Shown here piece after piece: positions 54,208 to 64,000 of a stretch of DNA of 64,000 nucleotides. Position 1 is the stretch's first letter. The number at the start of each line of letters is the position of its first letter. Origin of the DNA: Prorocentrum cordatum (lineage: Eukaryota; Sar; Dinophyceae; Prorocentrales; Prorocentraceae); contig CAUYUJ010012636.1 of assembly GCA_963575745.1 (NCBI GenBank), positions 308,536-372,535 of the forward strand, given 5' to 3'. The notes under the pieces were generated by a model. That model was not told where the DNA came from. It saw nothing but the letters and a program-made list of their open reading frames with translations, and ran no database searches. The position numbers were made by a program, and so were the translations under genes.

Positions 54208-57084
54208 TCAGGCTGGCTGGCCTGCTCCCTGCGCAATGGCCGCAAAGACCTGCGACGGCAGCGCCTGCACTTCCCCACCGAGGTCGCCACTGCCGCCCGC
54301 CTGCCCTGAGGGCCCAAAGATCTGGCGCTCGAGGTCTTCACCGAGGGCCACGTTCAGGGCTGCAACATGTGGGATCTGCTGCGGGAGCGGGTCCGTCTGC
54401 GGCGGCGGGTCCGTCGGCGGCGGCGGCACCGCTGGGGGGGCCGTAAGCGGCGGCGGCGGAGGGGCCATGATGGCCGCGGCCGCTGGCGGGACTCCGACAG
54501 GCGGTGGTGGCGGGTCCTGACTGCCGCGGGCCCCACCCGCTGGGGGGGCACTGGCGGTGCGGACGGGGGCGGCACGCGGGGCGACCCCTGTACCACCCCC
54601 GCCGCCCGTGAGGCTGCCCTCCCGCAGGTTGTGGCGGCGCTCGTAGAGCGCCAGCTCCCTGCGCGCCATCTCCAGGCGCTCCCTCTTGGCCTTGTTCCGC
54701 GCCTTCTTGCTGTAGCCCGCCCACTCTGGGTCGTTCAGTCCCCAGGCGACCTGCGCGTAGAGGTCGGTCCACTTGAACTCGGCCAGGCTCTCCCAGGAGA
54801 GCCCCTCCATCAGCGCATAGTGGCCCTCCCACTGTGGCTGGTGTGGAGCGTAGCGCTTGAAGACGGCGCCCACCGCCAGCGGCTCGACCTTGGGCAGGTA
54901 CTTCAGGAGGTCCACCGCGCTGAACACTGGCATCTCCTCCCTCTTGAGCTTGTCGTAGCGCAGCAGGGCCTTCAAGTCACGGATGTCCTCCTCGGGGTGC
55001 TCCGCGTGCATGTAGTACGCACGTGGCGGGTTCAACTCTTCCTCTATGAACTCGATGCAGACGCCGTAGGAGGTCGAGTAGCGCGCACCGCAGTGGCAGT
55101 ACCAGCGCTGGCCCGTCCCCCCGCCGCCTCCTGTGCGCAGGAGAGCAGCTGTGACCAGCGATCCGATCGGATCACCGAGCAGCATCCCCTGGGATTGTCC
55201 CAGGTCTTGTTGGCCGAGCACTTGTAGTACATGTTGAACGTGAAGCCCTTGCCACGGTGGAACTGGTCCGTGTAGTCGCCCATGCGGCGGTAGGCCTCCT
55301 GCGCCGCGGCGTTGCCCTGGCACCCCTCCTTCCAGGCACGTTTGCGTCCCAGGTGTGCGTCCGCAATCCCCGAGGCTTCCAGGAGGCCCTTCTTCAGCCT
55401 TCCCACATCCTCCTCTGCCTCCTCATTCAGCGCGTCGAGCCACTTCTGGACCCCGCCCTGCGCCCCCGCGCCCCTCACCATGTCCTCCTTCTTCTCCAGG
55501 ATGGGCCCCAGGCCTCCCAGCATGCGGGCGCGCATGGTCTCGAATTTGAGGACGCCATAGGCCCGCGCCATACGCTTCAGCGATTTCTCGGAGAGGCCGA
55601 GCCGCAGCAGGGGCTCGATGTCCGTGACCTCTTCCACGGTCTTGACGTCGGTCAGCTGGTGCTCCTGGTCCTCAGCATCGATGTCGGGCTGGGGGTCGCT
55701 CTTCGTCGCGGGGAGGTTCTTCCTCGAGGGGCGGGGGTGGCGCACGGGGCGGCCCCGGCACCACCCCCACCTCCCTCGCCATCGGGCGACCAACCTCCTC
55801 CGCCACCGCTTCCGCGGCTGGGGGGGCGCCCGTGCTCTCGGAGTCGATGCCCACCCCCACGCCCTCCGTTGACCTCCGCAGGGCAAGCAAGCCTTCCTCG
55901 GAGAGCGCGAATCCCACCAGCACGTCCATGCCCTCCTTGATGCAGTCGAAGCTCGCACGGAACTTCGCCACCCGCTTGGCGGCGCGGTCGATGGAGCCCG
56001 GGCCCTTGTTCGCGCGCGCTGCGCGCGTCACGGCCTCGTGATCGGCGATGTTCTGCGTCGCCGCCACGCAGCGCGAGCACGTGCACAGCTTGTACTGCCC
56101 CTCTTTGCCCTTCCTCAGCTCGGGGCATTGCTGATTGCACTCTTTGGCCTCCGCATAGCGGCGCATCTCCCCGCAACTGAGCTCGTCCACGCACTCCACC
56201 GCCATGATCTCCCAGTCGTCCAGCTCCGTGCACCTCCGGCACCAGCCCAGGCGCTGCGGTGGGACCCAGTACGCTCCCATGCAGTGGACGTAGCCCGCCT
56301 CGGCGTAGTCCTCCTCCGCCATCATCTCGGCGTCTTCGAGCGCGGCAGGTGCGCCGCCGCTCGACTGGGGGGCCTGGCCGTAGACGGCCTTGTTGCTGCG
56401 TCGGCGGCGGCGCTTGCCTCCGCGACCGCTGAGGGCACCCGTGGTCGCAGCACTCGGGGCCTCACTGGCGGCCCCGTCGTCCACGGCGCGACCGCCGTCG
56501 GGGTCGCTGCGCGCACCTCGGCCGCCGCGGCCGCCCACAGCCTGCCCCCTCAGCTGGAGGTCGCGGAGCGCGAGGGTGATCGCGCCCAACCCACGGCGCT
56601 GCAACGTGGTGAAGTTGGCGTAAGTGGCTGCCGCTGCCAGGGCGGCCGCCGTCACTGGCACCACCGCCGACGTGGGCATCGCTGAGGCCTCAGCGGGCGC
56701 CGCAGCAGTGCCGTCGCCATCGGAGGCGGCGGCACTGGGGGCGGCCCCCGTACCGCCGCCTCCGTTGGCGTCCTCGGCGGGCGTCACTGATCCCGCGGGC
56801 AGTGTCGGCGCCGTCCGAAAGGTCGCCGCCTCGGACATCATATCGAAGACCTCGTCTTCGCTCTCCGACGCGCTCACCTGCTGGCCAGGGCGCTGCGTCG
56901 GCCTTGCTTTGGAAGTGGGTGCGTCGGCCGCGGAAGCACCGCTGGCCTTCGCACGCGCCTCAGCCTTCGCCTTAGCTTTCGCCGCCAAAGCCTCGCGAAG
57001 AGGCGCTGCATCATGACTCGGCGAGTCGGCGCGCGTCTTGGCAGGCCAGGGCATCGGCGCGGGCCTCGAGAACTTGGGCGCCAT
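54208..57084 (-). CDS. Cysteine-rich low-complexity protein, two frame breaks
   Basis: Conceptual protein of about 950 residues starting MAPKFSRPAPMPWPAKTRAD. It has an A/G/S/P-rich N-terminal region, a KRRRRRSNK basic patch, then a Cys-rich zone (about residues 268-339) with CRRC, CNQQCPEL and CTCSRC. A helical region follows (KTVEEVTDIEPLLRLGLSEK, with ARMLGGLGPILEK), then a second C/H cluster (YYKCSANKTW, CCSVIRSDRW, WYCHCGARY), then FKWTDLYAQVAWGLNDPEWA and a P-rich tail. The frame changes once near 55731-55748. It changes again at a C6 run (55115-55120) where one extra base would restore it, so it is either a pseudogene, unseen small introns or assembly error. I recognise no family; zinc-binding clusters suggest a nucleic-acid or protein-binding role. 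The coding-like composition is sustained over all three segments. Confidence 0.55.
54561..54608. repeat. GC-rich palindromic module, copy in 3' coding part
   Basis: GGGGGCGGCACGCGGGG and CCCCTGTACCACCCCC are complementary arms around a CGA centre. It reads as GGGGGTGVAPRAAP in the host protein. Confidence 0.65.
55731..55773. repeat. GC-rich palindromic module at a frame break
   Basis: GCGGGGGTGGCGCACGGGGC and GCCCCGGCACCACCCCCAC are complementary around a CG centre. The reading frame of the surrounding protein changes here. Confidence 0.68.
56721..56763. repeat. GC-rich palindromic module, copy in 5' coding part
   Basis: GGAGGCGGCGGCACTGGGGGC and GCCCCCGTACCGCCGCCTCC form a nearly perfect palindrome. 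It is in frame and reads as GGGGTGAAPSAA. Confidence 0.72.
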
Positions 57085-57770
57085 CACTTGGCCGGGTGGA
57101 TGGCGCGGGAGGCGCAGCTCGAGAGAATGTACGAGACATGGCCCCACGAGCCAAACAGCTGCCGAGGAAGAAAAGGAAGGGGGAGAGGCTGCACACCGAA
57201 CCAAAATGGGGCGGCCGACTGCCAAGGCGGGGCAAAGGCAGAACAAGAAGACTAAAGGCTGAAACCAACGGCTCCAAGTGCGCGGGAACCGATCCTTGCG
57301 CAGGCGGAAAACGGCCCGACCCCCGTTCGGGACCCTGGACGGGCAGGAGAGGGGAAAGGGGGGCGAGGAAACCACGTCGCGGGCGGGCGACAAAGCGGAC
57401 GGCGGGCCGCCGACGGCCCCAGGACCCGCGGGGCGGCCCCGATCTTTAACGCCTCTTGACGCCTCTGTAGCCAGCGGCCTCGGACAGGTGCTATTAGCGG
57501 CATGAAGGCTCAGCACGAGTGGGTTGAGGGGGCAGCCCAAGACAGAAATTAAGAGCAACACAAGTATGGCATGGCGAGAGCACAACGTGCACAAGGCAGG
57601 GTGGCTACACAACGCGGCGCGCAGAACAGGCATGACAAAGCAAGAGCGCATCATGCACGCGACAAGGGAACTGAACAGCGCCGTGCAACCAGGACACCAG
57701 GAAAGCGAGTGAGGAGGGAGGGGGGGGGGGGGTCAGGGAGCGCGCGCAAATGGGATGGAGCCACAGCTAG
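57085..57770. other. Upstream region of the Cys-rich gene; no gene seen
   Basis: Contains an SL-like CCATTTTGGTTC core on the minus strand at about 57197-57208, roughly 115 bp 5' of the ATG. It also has a G-run at 57720-57732. No protein motif. Confidence 0.4.
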
Positions 57771-59030
57771 TCAAGACCGAACACTCGGGGCGGCCCCTGC
57801 ATCCAGTCCCGCTGCGCCCTCCGTCGCCAAGGCGACCTGCTCAGCGATTTGGCCCTGCAGGGCGTTGGCCGCTGCCGAGCGCAGGGACGAGCGTGCCGCG
57901 GGCCGTTCGGCCTCGGGCAATTCCCCCACGGCACGGCGCAGCCGCGTCTCAGCCTCTGCGCCCCAGCGGCCGTTGACGTCGAGAACGGAGGGCGCCAGGC
58001 CAGAAAATGGATACCTACGGTGCTTCACTTTCTCTCTGCGCTGCAGGGCTGCCTGATGCGGCCGCCCCGTCTGGGCCACGGCCACCTCGCCCACCAAGCT
58101 GATGTCGAGGCAAACTCGGCCGTGGATGCCTCGGTGGTAGACGACGCCCAGCGTGGCCGCGCCCTGTTCTTCCGCGCACCACTCCGGGATGACCTGCTCC
58201 AACAGGGCGCGGTGGCCCACCCCGCGCAGCCAGAGCGCCACGGCATCTCGGATGGCATTGTGGCGGCGCGTCGGGCCGCCTCCCCTGGGACAGTTGAGCG
58301 CACGAACGCCGCGAACGTCCACCGCGCGGCCACACGCCGGGCCGCGCTGCGCCATCGCGCGGGCGGGCGCTGCTAGTCGGTTCAGGCACGTGCACTCGGA
58401 CTGCAGCAGCGGCAGATGCATGCGCCTCTTGGCCGCAATGCAGAACGCGTGGTCGGCGAGGGGCGAGACCCCCTCGAAGTTATCCAACCAGGCGCCCGCT
58501 GAGCTGCCCGAGGCACTATGCACCGCCGCCGCCGCCGTCACGGGCAGCGCGGCCAAGAACGTCTTGGCGGCGCGGTCCCGCATGTGCTGGGTGTACGTCT
58601 GCTGGTCCTTGCCCTTCCGCCCCTCCAGAAGGCCCTGCCAGCGGTCACTCTGGGGACGACGGCCTCCTGCCAGCCGCCCCTGCTCCTCGTCCGCTGCCGA
58701 GAGGGCACGGCCAAGGCCTGGCCACCTCCGAAAGAGGCCGATCGTTGTCGTCTCTCGGAGCTCCTGGGCAGCCGCGTGGATCCCAGCTTCCCAGGACGCC
58801 AGGAGGGCAGCGGGGCCGCGCTGTTCGGCGCTGCCACAGCCCAGGCCTCCGTCGCTGACCTTCATGAAGATCTGCTCGCGGGGGGCAGCCGTGACCCCCA
58901 GAAGGGCGTTGACGAAGGCGACCACTCCGTCATCCACCCTGCGGCCCCACGCCGCCGTGAGCGGGAGCGCCCGCTGGATGTGGACGCAAGCGCCCCTGGA
59001 CCAGATTCGCATCAACTGGAAGGCATCAAA
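57771..59030 (-). pseudogene. LINE (non-LTR retrotransposon) C-terminal fragment
   Basis: About 415 residues in one open frame correspond to the region after the RT domain of a LINE polyprotein. VSDGGLGCGSAEQRGPAALL is the LGGLGL-type motif that follows the RT thumb. CTCLNRLAA, LNCPRGGGPTRRHNAIRDAV and VIPEWCAEE with VCLDISLVGEVA match the C-terminal Cys/His region in which the endonuclease-less tail carries C..C..H/R..C, RHN and a D-x-S strand. No RT catalytic motifs precede it: the frame begins at the edge of the (CTA)n block, so it is 5'-truncated, the usual fate of LINE insertions. The open frame suggests a fairly young copy. The host clade cannot be determined. Confidence 0.6.
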
Positions 59031-59040
59031 GGCCGAAAGC

Positions 59041-61141
<2,101 letters not shown>

Positions 61142-61675
61142 CACTCATCGTGTTCCTCATTATCAGCTTGCCCTCAGCGCTCGGCGTAACTCTCCAGTTG
61201 CTTCCTCTGCCTCTCCCTCCCCCTCGGCTACACGCAAGAGGGGCCCCAGGCAGAAGTGAGCGCGCAAGACGCTGCTATCGCATCGCGCCCAGCCACCTGG
61301 GGACCCCGGTGTGCCCGCGCCAGAGGTCACCCCGGCGAAAGGCCACTCCTAGGTGCGGCCGCTCCCCCCTCCCAGCCCCCATGACTTTCCCTGCTCGACC
61401 TCTCCCCCTCCACGCCTCCCCCGGCCCGTGCTCCTCGCCCCCTCCCCATGCGCCTCCATGGGCATTATCATGTAGGCGACCTCCATGCCAGGAAGCATCT
61501 GCGCGGAAAGCACGCGCGCGCGGCGTCCAAGAAGCAGGGCGGCGCCAAAAGAGAGCCAGCACATCCACTGGCCATGCGAGCTTCGAGGGAAATCGCAAGC
61601 CAAACCGGAGCTGTCAACTGGGGGCAATGGCGAGGACGACATCGGAGGCCTGTCCTCGCCGCCCGTCCGTCCGTC
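61142..61675. other. No gene seen
   Basis: Unique GC-rich sequence. The minus-strand frame at 61275-61598 has no recognisable motif. Confidence 0.4.
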
Positions 61676-61805
61676 CGTCCGTCGTCATCGTCCTCGTCGT
61701 CATCCTTGTCGTCGTCGTCGACGTTGTCGTCGACGTCGTCGTCGCCGTGGTCGTCGTCGTCGTCGTCGTCCGCCGTCGTCCGTCGTCCGTCCGTCGTCGC
61801 CGTCG
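61676..61805. repeat. (GTC)n microsatellite
   Basis: GTCGTC and GTCCGTCC units. Confidence 0.95.
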
Positions 61806-61929
61806 TCAGAGTCGCACTGCCGCGGGCGCGGTCGCGGCCTGCCCGCCCTCGGCCGTGGCGACGGTGCCGCCCGCGTCAGCATCGGGCGCCTGCGGGCGCG
61901 GCGGTAAAGGCGCCCTGTGAACAGGGGGA

Positions 61930-62340
61930 GAGGGAAGGGGGGGGGCTGGGGGCTGAGGGGAGAGGAGAGAGGAGAGGAGAGGAGAGGAAGGAGAGGAAGA
62001 GGAGAGGAGAGGGGAGGGGAGGGGAGGAGGAAATGACGGGAGGGGAGAGGACAAGGGAGAGGAGAGGAGAGGAGAGGAGAGGAGAGGAGAAGGAAGGACA
62101 GGGGAGGGAGAGGAGAGAGAGGAGAGGAAGGACAGGGGAGTGAAGGAGAGGAGAGGACAGGGGGGGAGAGGGGATAGGGGAGAGGAGAGGAGAGTAAAGA
62201 GGGGAGGGGAGAGGGGACGGGGGGGCTGGACGGCGACGACGAGGGGGAAGTGAGGGGGAAAGGGCGGGGAGCGAAGGGATAAAGATCGGAGGGATGGCGA
62301 GGAGGAGGGGGGATAAGGGGGTGGGCGAGGGGGGAAGTGG
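61930..62340. repeat. GAGAGG purine tract
   Basis: GGAGA pentamer-like repeats over about 400 bp, almost free of pyrimidines on the plus strand. Confidence 0.92.
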
Positions 62341-62499
62341 CAGGCGGACGTGGAGCAGGGTGGACAGGGAGACAGGAGACGGGGGGAAGGACGAGAGCGA
62401 GCAGGGGGGAGGAAGAGGCCAGAGAAGACCAGAGCAAACCCAGCACGCACCACTGATGATGCAACGCGCCCTCCCGTCAAAGCAGGTTGTGACCGGGGG

Positions 62500-62840
62500 C
62501 TGAATGTGCCGCACTGGACGGCGTTCACCGAATTGTCTCACTGACCTGCTCAGTGCGACTGGACACGAACTAGACCTCTGCCACTGAGCAGACCCGAACT
62601 TGCCTGGCCAAGCCACGCCGCTTAATAGACCCAGCTGAACTTGCCAAGCGAATCTGGCCCAGCTGAACTGACCTGAAGCTGGCCGACCTCTACCTATCCT
62701 GACAATGCGGCCTTCCAAAACTGCCTGCCCTTGCCTGTTCCGGACCGTCCTGAACTGACCTTCGCCGGCTCGGCTGGCGCACCTGGCACCCTGAACTGGA
62801 CGGGCTGGCTGAACCGTCACTGACCCGGGCAGGCCCACAA
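62500..62840. repeat. Weak CTGAACTGACC-type degenerate repeat
   Basis: CTGAACTGAC, CTGAACTTGCC, CCGAACTTGCC and similar units recur roughly every 10-30 bp. Strongly diverged. Confidence 0.5.
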
Positions 62841-63539
62841 CGCGCCCGAGATGCCCCCGACATGGGTCCAAGAGGGATGTCTCCGTCGTTGCTGCCCGGG
62901 GCCCCCAACCGAGCCTCCGGCCCGCAGCGATGTGTCCGTGGCGCATGAAAGTCTGGGCTGCGGGCCTCAAAAACAACCGCCAGGCTCTCCGGGGTTGCGC
63001 TTTGGCCAGGATCCCAAGCGGAATCCAGCCGCGATAGCAAGAAGCCTCCCAGAGGCCCCACAAGGACGGAGCGACTGCCAACAGCACGAGTCCTCGCACC
63101 TCCAGCCAGCCGTCTCGATGCTTCCGTGAAGGGGTAGGTCTGCGGAAGGGCCCAGCAGGGCCCCGCGCAAGAGGGCGGCGGCTGTGCACCGACACCGGCC
63201 TTGACCAGGCCCATCGAGGACCCCCAATCGGCGTACAGTCAAAACTGATAGGGAGGATGCGCGATTCGCGACCAGGATGCCATGACAATAAACTCTCGAA
63301 CCGCTCGATCATTGAATTAAACATGTCTGTGACGTGAACTCTACATGTTTTAAATATGCTCGAGACATGTTTAAAACATGCTTGGCAATTTAGAAGCACC
63401 TTTCATGTTTTAGACATCTGGAACAGTTATGGCAGTATGCCTCCTCTCTATTTACCCACCGACCCCTTGTGGGTCTCTAGGCGTGTGAGATTGCTCCCCC
63501 CAGAACCCCCCCAGGGACCCCAAACCGGAGATTTGACCC
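62841..63539. other. No gene seen; ACATGTTTTAAA motifs at 63320-63415
   Basis: Four copies of ACATGTTTTA or its complement (about 63343, 63365, 63373 and 63403) lie in an AT-rich island. No gene motif elsewhere. Confidence 0.45.
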
Positions 63540-63960
63540 CCCCCCCAGCCCCGGACGAACGCGCCATGGGAGCCCACATAGGGCCCAAAGACGGGCCACG
63601 AGGGCCCCAAGTGGGCCCCAAGACGATCCAAGAGGGCCCCGAATCGTCCAATAATCGTTCTAAGACGCCCAAGATGGCATCCAGACGGCCCAAGATGCCT
63701 CCAAAACGCCCCAAGAGGCCTCCAAGAGGCCTCCCAAAAGGCAACGAAGAAGTGAAAATTGCTCCAGTCCCTCAGGAACTCGTATGTTTCAAACATATTC
63801 GTCTCTTGCGCTTTCATACCGTGCAAGACGGCCCAAAAGACCCCTAGGATAGCTCCAAGACGGCCCACAAGGGTCCCAAGACCGCCAAAGAAGCCCGATG
63901 ACGGCCCCAGATGGCCCCCGGACGGCGCCAAACGGGGGACCACGGGGGGAACCCGAACCC
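63540..63960. repeat. CCAAGAnGGCC degenerate repeat, copy 3
   Basis: CCCCAAGTGGGCCC, CCAAGATGGCATCC, CCAAGAGGCCTCC and AGACGGCCC units as at 3.6 and 41.9 kb, with a 60-bp AT-richer gap near 63760-63820. Confidence 0.72.
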
Positions 63961-64000
63961 ACATTTCCAGCCTTCGGTCCCAGGACGCCCACAGGTCGCT

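Overview
The window looks like a GC-rich dinoflagellate nuclear scaffold, possibly Prorocentrum-like, although the species cannot be fixed from sequence alone. Four things point this way. Pentatricopeptide (PPR) proteins carry the SACEKGGQWxRALxLLxEM signature common in dinoflagellates. A relict dinoflagellate spliced leader lies just 5' of the PPR gene. Dinoflagellate-type retroelement fragments are present. Gene density is very low, with extreme microsatellite load and degenerate telomere-like (CCCTAA/CCCTAAA) blocks. No rRNA, tRNA, CRISPR or bacterial-type operon was seen.

Layout. 0-8.6 kb: telomere-like blocks, several tandem repeats, a 1.8-kb array of a 90-bp satellite, a PIF1-like helicase C-terminal exon (minus strand) and a 160-bp tandem array ending exactly at that exon. 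9.7-13.9 kb: a split PPR gene (minus strand) with introns that hold inverted-repeat elements, preceded by the relict spliced leader. 14-19 kb: microsatellites, an 89-bp tandem repeat and a possible retroelement protease remnant. 19.2-24.5 kb: a degraded retroelement on the minus strand (reverse transcriptase plus RNase H, with possible upstream ORFs), broken by frameshifts, a stop, triplet repeats and a small inverted-repeat element. 25-49 kb: almost gene-free, with telomere-like blocks, purine tracts, at least seven short inverted-repeat (MITE-like) elements, two dispersed repeat families and a long degenerate duplication. 49.7-53.5 kb: a 3.8-kb microsatellite mosaic. 53.6-59 kb: a 171-bp tandem repeat, a cysteine-rich low-complexity protein gene with two frame breaks, and a LINE C-terminal fragment. 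59-61.1 kb: a 2.1-kb (CTA/CGA)n block. 61-64 kb: purine tract and degenerate CCAAGA-type repeats.

The most notable signals are: (1) the PPR gene with a relict spliced leader and introns containing terminal-inverted-repeat elements, which suggests mRNA retroposition followed by intron gain; (2) a collection of MITE-like families, two with TA target duplications and two with second copies in the window; (3) a GC-rich palindromic module of about 45 bp inside the coding sequence at 54-57 kb and inside the adjoining tandem array. Most long open frames in the window are by-products of triplet-period repeats and are not annotated as genes.
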